Assembly (NCBI GenBank): GCA_015179025.1
Contig: WHUX01000007.1
Location: 372,001-436,000 of the forward strand
DNA from: Terfezia claveryi
Lineage: Eukaryota; Ascomycota; Pezizomycetes; Pezizales; Pezizaceae
Length of the DNA: 64,000 nucleotides
Direction of reading: 5' to 3'
Part shown: positions 33,985 to 46,237 of the stretch, in pieces
Numbering within the stretch: the first letter of the stretch is position 1
Layout: each line of letters starts with the position of its first letter
The notes under the pieces: model-generated
The model's database searches: none
What the model was told of the DNA's origin: nothing
What the model saw: only the letters and a program-made list of their open reading frames with translations
Translations under genes and position numbers: made by a program

Positions 33985-34145
33985 GCAACCAGACTACCCT
34001 TTTGAAATCTGGGGAGGGGATAGTGCAAGCCAGACTAAGATGAAATACGGGGTGATGTCACGTTACTTTACCTGGAGCGCTAACCAGATTGGACACAACA
34101 GTGGAGTGCCAACCAGACTACATCTCAACTGGTCTGGTTGGCACC
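33985..34145. repeat. Cluster of the dispersed word, with inverted repeat
   Basis: GCAACCAGACTAC (33985), GCAAGCCAGACTA (34025), a decayed copy at 34082, GTGCCAACCAGACTA (34106-34120) and GGTCTGGTTGGCACC (34131-34145). The last two form a perfect inverted repeat, GTGCCAACCAGAC (34106-34118) against GTCTGGTTGGCAC (34132-34144), around a 13-base spacer. Confidence 0.85.
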
Positions 34146-35400
34146 ATCTCAACATTAAATTTGTACAGTATAGAACGTTACTTAGTGTGCCATTCCTCAG
34201 CTGTAAAGCCAGTCGAGGCATAGTCCTGCAGGCCAGTAGGAATCTCTTTCAAACAATTACCTCTTCTCTTTAACGGTTCCACTAGGAAAGGAAGTAAGCG
34301 AGCAGCACATTATGCCGGGGCCTCATCTAAGCAATCCATTTCCAATAACTTTACTGTTTGATATCGACTTAAAAGACCTCTAGTTACCAGCTCTTTTACT
34401 ATCTTCTGCTGTAGAGCGAGTTTTGGTAATAAAATGGTGTCCTACAATGGTCTCAACATTTCAGGGGAGACCAACTATCTAGTATTGCCCGGGCTTTGAT
34501 CATCTTTTGTATACCTATGTTGACGTCAGACGTTCTCCATGCAGGTCACTGCATTGAAGAAGTTCAAATCCTCAAACTCTGGATTGAATATACAAACTTC
34601 GTTGGAACATCACGCTTCTGAGCTCAAGCTCAATACCTTGCCAGCGTGGCCGCTGTCATTGTCTTATCCTGCTGTAGGTATTCCTCACACTCAGTCGCGG
34701 GCTGGCACTGCATATTATGCAGGTGGTGCGCGGCTGTATACTGTGCATATTTTCCAGGAAATAAAAAGATAAAAAGTTATATATATACTTGAGAAAGCTT
34801 TGAAAAGAAGACAGTATCAAGTTATTTCAAAATAGTGGAGTACCAACGATATTTCGCAGTAGCCTAGGCTACTCAGATGCATAGGGGACTTTATGTTTGC
34901 CTCCACCGGCTGATTCCTTTCTAGAGCGCCTTCAGCTTCCTAATTACAAAGGCTTGGTCATTCAATGCTAGATTAGAGAGTTCGTATGCGTCCGTATATG
35001 AAGCTTTTGAGGGTAACACCTTACTTAGCCCAGAGTTTATTCTGATGTTTATATGCCACAGTAACAACGTAATAGGTTCTGCTGACATTGGTGAGTAGAT
35101 TTAGAAAGGCTGCAAATCAAGCTAGAAAAGGATTACTCTTTGAACTGGTACCCAGCCTAGAATATTCGGGGGGACCTAGAAACAAGGTGTTGTCGTACAA
35201 ATTTGTATTGCTAAGGTACTTGGCAGTCGCTCTTCAAGATTTTCCACCAAGAGCGTGAATTTTGAGTCCTTGGTGGAAACTAAATTGTAAAGCTTTGGAT
35301 GAAGTTAATTCAGGTGTTAATGAATTTTACTACTTTCGCATATTTTTGTGTAAAAACGAAGACTAGTCCGGTTCTAGCTACTAGTCCGACCCATTATTAC

Positions 35401-35523
35401 GTGCCAACCAGACTATATTTAGTCTGGTTTGCACGACTACTTTATTACTTTATTACGCTACACTTGACTTAGAGCTCTACGAGGCGTCAACCAGACTAAC
35501 GAGGCGTTGTGCCAACCAGACTA
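35401..35523. repeat. Cluster of the dispersed word, with inverted and direct copies
   Basis: GTGCCAACCAGACTA (35401-35415) faces TAGTCTGGTTTGCAC (35420-35434), an inverted repeat with one mismatch and a four-base spacer. Two direct copies follow, at 35490-35498 and 35515-35523, each preceded by ACGAGGCGT, so this part also looks locally duplicated. Confidence 0.85.
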
Positions 35524-37126
35524 GACTTAGAGGTGGTGCTCTTTGCGAATTTCCTGATGTAAGGGCTGCCGTCAACGCCAACGAATAACTTGGTCCATGT
35601 CTTGATTCAACAACTGGAGCACTTGTACCAATACAGTTAGGTATTGGCGGAGTCAATCAAGAAGGGATCACAGAGGTAGCTTCGGTTCGAAATCCTAAGC
35701 TCAAACGGATAGCCTTATTCTTTTGTCTTTTATGGCTTATTTTATTGGCATAACTTATATATACTGAGGAATTCGTTCCAGAAAACGCCCAGATAGGAAA
35801 CAATGATAGCCCTCATTGAAGAGCTGGCAATTGTTCGTGGACATGCTAATTCTATGCACGAGACAATAATATATAGGCACCTGTTCAATATCCATATCTA
35901 TATGCTTCCTTTCGGTAAGTTATTCCGGCCGCACCGGGACCCCACACCCCTACCCTACCCTACATGGGCCGTTTTATGCTTCCCGGCATCTGCAAGTTTT
36001 CAGTCGGGTGGGCCTACAGCAAATCCGGCAACATGCAGTGCAAGGCCGGAATTTTGTTAGTGCACTTAGAGTACAAAAGTGAATGCCCCTTCGTTTACTG
36101 AACGCTGCATGCGTACTTAGTTAACTAGAGCTATGTGGATGACAATGAGTTCTTCAATTGGAGGAGCCATTGATGGACCAGTAATTCAATTATTGCATGG
36201 AGTACCAGTACACCTGCTTCACTTCATTGCTTTTCAGGCAATTTCACCACTAGGTACCGACTTTACTGGTGAGCAAGAGCCCCTGTTGTATTTTGCGGGA
36301 AAGACAGGGGCTAGACTTTTATTTGCAAACAAGAGAAGCCCTAAGATCCTCGCAAGGTCTATTGTGCTCGGCGAATCAACATCAAGCATAGGAATAGTGT
36401 GTTTATTTTAACGTTGCGTCGATCGAGAAATGTTTGTGCATTTCAATTGGAAGACGGTATGTATTGTAGCATGACGGTACCGTTCATATAAGTTCTGCAA
36501 GTATGTCTGTATGCATGTATGTACTTAATGTTGTTGTATGCACAGTAATAGAGAAGTAGGGTAACAGGATCCAATTGAAGGTGTTTCACATACGCTGACT
36601 TCATGATTGGGGGCCTCATTCACCCACACTACTACCGATATAAGAAATTTTGTGTGATGATACCAATATGAGTCTCGAAACTCGTGCCGGGATCCAGTGG
36701 CTCTGCCACTGCCATACAATGGCGAGTACCAGAGGTGGTGAGTACTGTACGAAGGAAAGGGTGTATATGTTACTCGAGATGTAAATTTGATCCTGTATCT
36801 CCACCTTGGAGAATCATCTCAGTACCACTGCTCAGGCCAAAGGGTCAAATTAAAGGTGTATCACATTTTCTCCTTTCCAGGCTGCGATGTTATCCACCAC
36901 TTCGAGGCCCCCCGCACATTACAATTTGCTTGCCGCCAGACTCTCTTTGCTCAGGCCATGACATTGACATCTTCAGCCGTGCGGGAAGCAGGGCGTACAT
37001 GCTCATTGCGATCTGTAGAACATCATTCAATGCATAATTCAGCTCGAATTTCCGTGAGAGCGGAATGCACGTGTATTCCCCCGTGGTTTCCCGGAAGCAC
37101 CCCCGCTTCACTACTTTCATCAAACT

Positions 37127-37157
37127 TCAGGAACAGGAACAGGAACAGGAACAGGCA
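37127..37157. repeat. AGGAAC hexanucleotide tandem repeat
   Basis: About four to five tandem AGGAAC units in non-coding sequence. A simple microsatellite. Confidence 0.8.
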
Positions 37158-38112
37158 GCCTATGTCGGCGCCTCCAGCAATACGCACCCACTGCACAATT
37201 AATCAAAATTCGACGTCCTAGTCCAATACTCTGCGAGTCTGGCTGAATTTTGTGTGTAATGAGGCGTTCTACCATGATCGATCGACCATAGCAGTGTTCT
37301 CGGTTTACTGCTCCATGGGCATTGCGCTCCTTGCAACCAGCTCCTGCCTCTTGCCATACATATATCATCATCCTGCGCTGCTGTCTTCGGCCGGCGAACG
37401 ACCACGGCCGCCCCAGTGCTCACACGGCAACCATCACAAATAACCCTTATCCCCCCCCACCACTACATCACAAACCCCAGTCAACCCCTTCCCTGTCTAC
37501 CTTAGCACTTACTTCACGCCGTCCTCTGCTTTCACCTCAGTAATCTTACGGCTAACTAGGCACTGTGCCTGAAGTTATTCCCTTCCCCAGACACAGACAT
37601 ACTTGCCTGCCCTACACTACTCATAATTACATATTCCGGGACACCTTTTTTTGTAACCCCAGCACCGTCTTCTAGATCATTACAAGGCCTCCAGCTGAGG
37701 TTCTCAAGCTGTCTTCTGGCCCTCGAGCTTCATTGGACTCTCATCAAGCTTACTGTCTACCTGCAGATCAAGTCACCCTGAGCTTTGGTACTCCATATCA
37801 TACCCACCCCGCCCATCTCTCAGATCTTACACCCTGCATCCGCACTCGCTTCTCAGAAACGGCAATCTCGGATTTATCATTCCTACTTCGGTTTTTCTTC
37901 GCTGGTCGAACTGCTGGTGCCTGTGGATCATTGAAGGGTGATACATTGCAAGGTGGGGGTAGCTTCGACCTCAAGGAGGCAGTTCAGGGTCCATTCTTCA
38001 GGGGTCACTTTGCTAGTAAGGAGATCATCGCAGCTTCGGTTCGCCAAAGCACTGTATCGTTTTACGCGACAGCCAGGCAGTATTGGTTGCAGAACTCCTG
38101 AGGCAAGGGCCT

Positions 38113-41100
38113 ATGGAGAGGGCGCCGATGAACGTTGGAATGGGCGGTGCTACACGGTACCCCTCTGCAAGCCCTCAACAGCAAGGTATTTCACCCTCGC
38201 CGACAATATCTGTACATTTCGGTTCAGAGAGGAGGTATACTACGGTTGCAACCCCAGATTCAACTGTATCTCCAATCGCGGCGAAGGACAATAGTGTGCC
38301 GACACCGTCACCCATCATTCCATCTCCGCATTTCCTACATTTGCTTCCCACCACCCGACATCGTTCCACGTATTCCTATTACAATACATCCACGAGTTCA
38401 AATTCGTATCTGCAAACCAGAGGCCAATCTCCATCAAGAAGAGGTGTTTCGCCAGACCGCCGGATACCAGACAGTCAATTAGATAGAGGGCATGATGGGT
38501 CAAGATCTGTTATGATGAATGGAACCGGTGGGTGGGCACAACAAACAGGACGGAGAAATGACAGTCGTCGTAACAGTACTGTTGCATCCAGGAACAATGG
38601 TAGTGGGTTAACTCAGGGGAAAAAAGATGGGCCACAGTCTGCTCGAAGACCATCAAATAGGAGAAACAGTTCCAATCAAAGCAATCTTTCGACTTCCATG
38701 CCATCAACCCCTAACCATCAGCCGAGGAACATTACAAGCAAGTCACGGAGCCCATCACCACATACTACCTTACTTGACTCGCCAAAATCTGCCGCATCAG
38801 AGCCAATACGTGGAGGCTTGAATTTACGGAGTCCCTGTAAATACGAAACCTTATTGAGCACAGTCCGACGACGGTTCAAGTATACTGACGGCGAATTCCT
38901 ACCCAAGGAGACACCATCGAAGGAATTATTATCAGAGTCAGAGGATCTTAAGCTGACGAACGATATGAACGAACTTTTCCAACAATTGGTGCCGAGTGAA
39001 GAGAGCAATTACCGGAGAAAGAAATTAGTTGGCAAACTGGAGGGGCTGTTATACGACCGATGGCCGGAAAATCAGTTTCGAGTTGCACCATTTGGGTCTT
39101 CAGAGAACAAGCTTTGTACAAGCGAATCCGACAGTGAGCTCCTTCTCACCTATATCCAAATTTCCAAACATGAGCTGATAACCGGTTTCCCCAGTTGATG
39201 TATGCATCATAGTCAAGTTCCAGGAGCAGATAAATACCTGCGCACTCTCCAAAGCTCTCGCAGACAGTTCGTATCCATAGTCTCACAACAGAGAAAGAGA
39301 GTTACCAATTCTAACGTTTTACAGGTGGGATGGAACGAGTAATATGTGTACCTGGAGCTAAGGTTCCGATTGTTAAAATTTGGGACCCGAAACTAGCGGT
39401 AGCATGTGATATGAACATCAACAATACTATGGCAATAGAGAATACGAGAATGATGAAGACATATGTCGAGATTGACCCTAGGGTTCGACCGCTTGCTATG
39501 ATCTTGAAATATTGGACGAAGCAAAGGGTGCTGAACGATGCTTGTGGGTTCCTATCCCAATATTTGTCGAACACTAAGCTAATTCGGTGGTAGTGGGAGC
39601 GACGCTTGGGTCGTACACATGGTTATGCATGATCCTCAACTACCTGCAAACACGGGATCCCCCCATTCTACCGAGTTTACATGTGAGAGCTCATAAACAA
39701 GGGCCAATAATACAAGGGGTAGATTGCTCTTTTGACGACGATATCGAGGCTTTAAAAGGATTCGGAGAGAACAATAAAGAGAGCTTGGGTAGTCTTTTAT
39801 TTGGCTTCTTCAAATTTTATGGCTATGAAGTGGACTATCAAAACTCGGTAATGTCTGTTCGTCAGGGGAAAGTTATCACAAAAGGGGAGAAGCGGTGGGA
39901 CATTGGCCACAATAATATTATATGTGTGGAAGAACCATTCAACGTCTGGAGGAATCTAAGCAACACTTGCGATTCCTATTCAGCAATTGGATTACATAGG
40001 GAGTTTAGGAGAGGCTTCAGGATATTAGCGGAAAAGCTAGATCTAGGTGCCCTCTGCGAAACTTATGAATTCCCAAAGGATGAAGCCCCAACATACGTGC
40101 CACCACCTCCTCCGCCAAAGCCGACGTTAACGCGCACTAATTCACAGCATAATCGTGGAAGGGGTGGGCATTCTGGAAACGGCGGGAGAGCGAGTCGTTC
40201 ATTCAATTCCCACAACTCCAAGCAAGGGCAGTATCGGAAAGCACCAGCAGCATATACAATGCAACCACAATATCTGGGTGTGCATGATATGTACATGCTG
40301 CAACCTGCACATCAACAGTTGTACCAACCGGATGTCGTGAACATGAATCTTCAAGCTCAAATCCAGGCTCAACAAATTCTACACGCGGCTCAGGTACAGG
40401 CACATGTTCAAGCTCAAATGCATAACCAACAAAATGGTATTCACAATGCAACCCAGCAACCGCTGACGCAAGAGGCCAGCCCAAATTTGTCGACCGTCGC
40501 TTATTATGCTCAGATGCTTGGGATCCCATTTTATTACGCACCCATGCCCTCTGGCCCTGATGCTGCGCTAACACCGGGTTCACCACCATCAACCCCATCT
40601 GCGTCAGACTCACGAAGTCAGCATGGACGAGAAGGGCAGTATGGTGGTTACGCTCCTAGCCCTAGGTCACAACCACGTCCAGACACAAACTCATCCACCT
40701 TCGGGAGCTCTGCCCGTGCACCTTCTACTGCAGCTGGTCCTTCTGAGGATGAACTCGATTTTGGCGACCTATCGTCGAATGGCAGCCAGAACTACGGCAG
40801 CTACCATCCTCCCCCTGAAACACCGCCAGAGGAAGAGATCCCTGATGGGTATCTTGGCTATTATATTGGAGAAACATCCCAAGCCGATCCTGCTGCAAGT
40901 CCACCTATCGCTAATAAGGAAGAGCCATTCGCACAACAGAAGTACATTGTAGACAGACAAAAGCGGCTATCCCAAGAGCAGCTGCCACCGCCTTTGATCA
41001 GGAGATCGCGTCCTCCATCGCCTCACTTCACGGACCGGGACCGTTATTCACAGCAGACGTCGCCCTCTTCTATCCCAGGGCCTAGGCGAATGAAATCGCG

Positions 41101-41983
41101 GGACACATTCCGTGACGATCGCAGCCCGCTAATAGTGAACGGGAGCTCTTCAACTCAGTCGCCGATATATTCAGACGAGGGCTATAGACCTGGAGGCCTT
41201 GAAACCGATCCTCTTGCGTATCCATACGACCATGTTTACGATGTCAGCGCAACAGCACCCCATCTGGTGGCTCATTCATTACTCAACTCTCACATGAATT
41301 ACACGATGCCAGAGGATTTATCCACCCAGATGGCTCCCTTGCATCGGGTTCTTCATTCATCCCCACAGTCAGCTGTTGAATCTACATATCCAGGGTATGG
41401 CCATAGAGAAGCGGAAGCCAATGACTCTGCGGTAAATACGCGTGAATATCCAGCTTCCCAACAAGAGGTATCGTCTACTTTTAGCTCCACACCGGAAGCT
41501 GGGAAGCAAATCCTGCAAAATGGGGCATATGGCGATACATCAACATCAGTCCCTACTCCAGAGGCCGAGATTAAACCCTCACAAACACCGAAAGGCTCAA
41601 GCTCAACCACCGGTGAGGCCCATGACCAAAGTGTCAAGTCCACCAAGCCGATAATTGTGGGGGATGTAAAGAGCAAATCACCAACTCAGCCGATTGCTTC
41701 AAAAAAGCAGGGAAAGAATAATAACCCTGCGCCTAACGGTCAACAGCCGAAACGCAAAGCAACTAAGCCGCAAGGGATACAAGTGCCGGCGAATCCTATA
41801 CCTACGCCAGTAGTGCCAGTAGCGCCAGCTGATACCGCTTCTATCCCACAAGCGAGGGCTATAGCCAAAGAACCCACTAAAAACAAAGGGTGGACCAAGA
41901 AGAGGCATGCAAAGAAGCAAGCCAACCCCCAAGGATCTGAGAGAAAAGAAGTTCTAGTTGATGGGGAAAGAAAGGGGGGCTGA
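38113..41983 (+). CDS. Cid1/Cid13-family nucleotidyltransferase (poly(A)/poly(U) polymerase-like), 4 exons
   Basis: Exons are 38113-39133, 39195-39266, 39325-39543 and 39594-41983 (introns 61, 58 and 50 nt), giving 1,233 residues. After a serine/arginine-rich N-terminus the nucleotidyltransferase core starts near residue 300. It contains FGSSENKLCTSESDIDVCI, where the metal-binding D-x-D is created exactly by the first splice, and the third acidic residue in KLAVACDMNINN. A substrate-binding region follows (RPLAMILKYWTKQRVLNDALGATLGSYTW) and a PAP-associated segment near residue 500 (ESLGSLLFGFFKFYGYE, then EEPFNVWRNL). With all three acidic residues present the enzyme should add A or U to RNA 3' ends in the cytosol, as Cid13 and Cid1 do. 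The C-terminal half is a long glutamine, proline and serine-rich tail. ATG 38113 is the first in frame; upstream in-frame codons lack an ATG. Confidence 0.88.
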
Positions 41984-44900
41984 TCTGTCAGTTCTCACGA
42001 TGGTCAGTTATAAATGCTTATCTACCCTTTATAAGTGGAAGCTGTAAGATGATTATATTTGATTGAATTGCTCGTTGTGCGTCTGGTGATGATACGGCGT
42101 ATAATTTTTGTGGTCATGACCTACGAGGCTATTCCTAGAGGGTCCTTCTCTTATGTCTTTATATCTGGTGCCGTGGATGTTTTCTAATTTGGGTTTTTTT
42201 GCACTTGTTCTTTGGATACGGTTGGGGGATGGGTTTAAAAAAAAGGAGTGAGCTAAACTCGTTATTTGTTCTGAATTGTGAAGATCGACTCACTTTTGTT
42301 ATGTTTTGAGAAGACTCAGGCAAACCACACGCACGATAAATACGCTCTTGCAACCCCATACACAGGTTCTACGATAGGCGAAACAGCACTACGTCAAACT
42401 CAACTGGACTTTGTGAGGCTCCACGGTTGAACTTTGGCGAAATCGGCGAGTTTGCACTACCATACCGATATACCATATGACTTTTGGTGGACTGGGATAA
42501 TTACAAAGGTACCGGTGATTCAACCCCGATCAGGGAGACGTCCGCTGTTCCCTACTTTTTCCCTACTTCCCTGGGAGTGCTACATATACGCCGTTTGCCT
42601 GTGTTTTCCAGACCCATTGTACAGAGGCCTATCGACGAACATTATTGATTGGTTTGTAAAGCCAACATTTTCTTCTGGCGAGTCCATCGCTCTAGAAAAT
42701 TGCCTATGTATATTCGCAGCATACCCTCTTTCTCTTTTCCTCCACCAGAGGAGTTCTTATTGTTTTTCAAGCTGTTCTTTTTGATTTTTCGTTTGACCCC
42801 CTTTTTATGAATGCTTTATGCTCATGTTGGAATTGGACGTTACATGTGCTGTGGTGCTTTCTGCTACTTATGGGCCCTCTTGCCTTTTTTCCTGTTGATA
42901 TCTCCTGTTCATTATAATTCTGTAGTGTATATATATCTTTTTCTTTACATGTTCAACACTGCAGTGGAACCTGTTTGCATTTCAGACCAGACAATATTTC
43001 GTCATTTATCTCCCGAGTCTCACCATCATCATACATCAACGTCGACATCGTTATCATAATTATCGTCATCACCACCTTTCCTAGTTGTCATCTTCATACC
43101 CGCTGGTACTCATCTCGCACTTATAGACGAAACATTTTCTCACTCCCCCTGTGTGTTTGGTGTTCTGCCCCCCATGCATATCTTACTTGGTCCTACAGCT
43201 TTATCTTATCCTTACACAGCATTTTTATCATCGATGATTGATGTACGGTTAGTCACCTTTTCCTTCAGCGTACGTACGAATTGCGAGTATTCGATTTTTT
43301 TTTTAATTTTTTTTTTTTAATATTTGTCACATTCACCTTTGCTTTTTCCACGCCTGTACATGCGTTTATGTTTTATATAGCCTTAGTCTTTTATGTTACC
43401 CTATTTTCTTTCACATTCTGCTTAGGTGGTGGCTGGTTGATCAGTATAAGGTGTATTGAGGATTGGTTTTGTTTTATATTTTATGTTTTAGTTTCAGGTT
43501 TTTTGCCTTTTGTTTGTATTTTTTCTGTTTGTTTCCAGATCTGTTCTGTTGTGATGCTTTATGTTTGTATCTTTTGCGTGCGTTTGGTAATATGCGTGAA
43601 AATAGGATGAAAATACCTGAAGTGTGCGTGTGCTCGATAAATTGATCCCGAGTCAAATGGTTTTCTTGTTAAGCATTTCTGCTCCTGTAGGTATTAAATG
43701 ATGTGAGTTAAATAGGCTTCTGATAGCATAGTTCAGGGTAACTTTACTACTACGATATCGTACTCACTGGTACACTGTTGGTACCATTAGAACTACTCCT
43801 CTCCCAATGAAGTAATAAACCTTCCCCTATTGGCTATTCAAGTTCGTTAGGGGAGGACAGAGACAATTGCGCCGCAAATCTACGAAGGCCTCGGCATTGT
43901 TTCCTTATTAAAATGAATAAGGATACAGGCGGCCTGACAGAGGGGGCTGGACCCGTAGGGCTCATGCCCCAAGGCAAATCTGAAACCCGCATACTCCTTC
44001 TCGTTTGGTTACACAAGTTTAAAGTGACAAATGACGGTCTGTGGAACACTGGCAGCACTAGCCGTCTGATCTTATAAGCTTATTGGGTCACACACAATGC
44101 ACCCAATAATATGTATGCCGAGCCTTTATGGAGCCTGTCTTATGATCTTTGCCTTGTTACTTGTGCTCATAAGCTTATGCTCTGGCTAACTTGGAGCGGC
44201 AAAGAATCGCTGTGCATAAAAGTATAATACCCAGTTAAAAAGGTCTTCCTATCTGGAGACATGACTCTTCATCTTACAAAAACTTGAAGCGGCACATTGA
44301 CATAAAAATAGCTTGGAATGGGAACTTTTACCCTCAACTCCGCACCAATAAACTGACCTACCGGTAAGAGCGCATGCGACTAATCCTGGCCGGGTAACAT
44401 TCCTAGCTCTGGTAGGTTCCTCTTCGGGGGTCTGGGCACGAGACTAGGTAGGTTACAATCTCGTTTTACCACCAGCTTCAGCATAAGTCTAAACTTACCT
44501 GGATCAAGGGGATCTGCTGTAGCTGGTTGGATCTGCTGGGGCCCTTGTGTGCTACATACACACTGACTCAAGCCTGGGTTACGAGAGCCAGTTTGGGTAT
44601 ATACGTCACATGCCCTGGCCTGGGCCCTGGCGTTTAGAGAGGCAATTGTGAAGTCGGGGGTACATTGTTTAAATAACTCATTTTTTTGCCTACGCATTGT
44701 ATGTATATTGCAGATTCTGCGCATGGTTGAATTAGTAATTAATTTCCACGACAAAAAGAGCAAGTATGGACAAAGCATATGTAACTGTATGTATTATGCA
44801 GGGTCAATCGGCTAAATACAGATTGTTACCAAGGAAAAACATGAAAAATAATGGCATGTGGGTTGCCTCGGTTTGAAAGTTTGTTGACGTCTTTTGCTGA

Positions 44901-46237
44901 TATTTTTGCTAAAAAACCTAACCAATCTGCTGTTTCTACGTGTTGCAATGTTGCAATGCAACACCTCTCCCAGTTTTGCCATATTCCAAAGGTTTTGCCT
45001 TTAAACTTGAGCACGTTATATGATATCTATATTAGCACGCGGCTATCGGTTATCGCAACTCAATACATTTTGCACATTTTTGCCTTCCATACCCCAGACA
45101 TTAGGCAAGGCAGCAAACCAAGCAGACTTCATGCCGTGTCACACTAGGGAGTACGTACCTGTACTTTCTGCAGGGAACAACTCCATTTCGCGACCAAGAG
45201 ATCCCACCCCAGACCCGGGTGCTCCAATCTCGCCATTCTCAATCCACTAACTACCTCAAACCCACCGGAATTCCCCCCTGAATCACTCAGACCGCTTGTA
45301 CCCACTTCTACGCATCCAATGTCTCGAAATTCACAGGCACTAGGTAACGCACATATCATGCAGTGTCCGATCCTCCCGTTTAGAGCTCAGCGACCCTGTG
45401 CTCGGATGATAAATACCTACATAATACCAATCAAAGTGTGTGGTCAAGGTACTGGTACCTTGACGTTTCTTGGCAGTGTTGTTGATAAGCAAGCTTGAAA
45501 TGAGTGTCGTGTATGATACCTTTGAACTTCTAACCTTGCTTATAGCTCATACACATACCTTTACTGCTGTTTGCATCATCTCCACATCAATAGTGAAAAC
45601 AAATCCAGTTGGCAGTCTGTACCCGAAGCATCCTACCCTATCAGATAATACTTTGTTATATTTCGCCATAAGAACTTGATTCTAAACTCTTGTAACTTTG
45701 CGTCTTCATTGCGGCGGCCAAGTTATGGATCCCGTTCCACTTCAGCATGTGGAGCGATTACACTTACCAGGGGATGCATTTGTAGTGCATCAGCACTAAA
45801 ATATATCAGAGGCTTAAACCTATTTAGGCAACTACTCCAGTGCTAGACTGTAGATTGGAGATTGATGCTATGGAGATACTTATATTCGAGTTCTGATCGG
45901 GTTTCTTCAACACCAAAACACACACACAGGTAATTCGTTGCTAATAAAACATCAGCCCGACGCAATAGTCCAAATAACAATCATAAATAATAAAGAAACA
46001 CATGGGCGCAGAAAACCTTAACAAAAAGTGTACTAATAACGGTAAACGGAAACCTAAAATGAAACCATGCGTGAACCAGAGAAAAGAGAAATCGATAAAC
46101 TCCCACCGCCAGGCCGGGCCCAATTCCGTTAAAACCATATCCCGTTGGCAATGAACCCAAGCACAGTATTAAATCGTTAAAATAGCCCCAAGCTGTATGA
46201 TGTTGGCTCTGTATGTGATACAAGTCATGAACTGAAT
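41984..46237. other. Gene-free region between converging genes, 4.3 kb
   Basis: 42430-43640 is strongly T/pyrimidine-rich, with long T runs at 43290-43320. It encodes only chance hydrophobic frames, so it is more likely a long untranslated or leader-like tract than a protein gene. 43700-46200 shows no recognisable frame; the reading frame at 44380-44778 has no known motif. Confidence 0.4.

Larger units (their letters stand above)
33323..38112. other. Gene-free region, 4.8 kb, rich in the dispersed repeat
   Basis: The window's densest clusters of the CCAACCAGACTA word lie here (33985-34145 and 35401-35523). A minus-strand frame of 76 codons with ATG at 33621 (MDLADLATKFPGDRPSVDD) may be a first exon, an upstream frame or a small gene; I could not splice it onto the membrane-protein gene. 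Frames such as 36133-36411 have no recognisable motif. A short AGGAAC tandem repeat spans 37127-37157. The last 700 bases are pyrimidine-rich and probably form the promoter and 5' leader of the Cid13-like gene. Confidence 0.45.

Noticed and set aside
35641..35710. Possible tRNA (GGTTCGAAATCC-like box)
   Set aside because: The TTCGAAATCC stretch resembles a B box, but no acceptor stem, D-arm or anticodon arm can be folded around it.
42434..43610. Several hydrophobic plus-strand frames as membrane proteins
   Set aside because: A T-rich tract makes phenylalanine/leucine-rich frames by chance; there is no conserved motif and no splice structure linking them.
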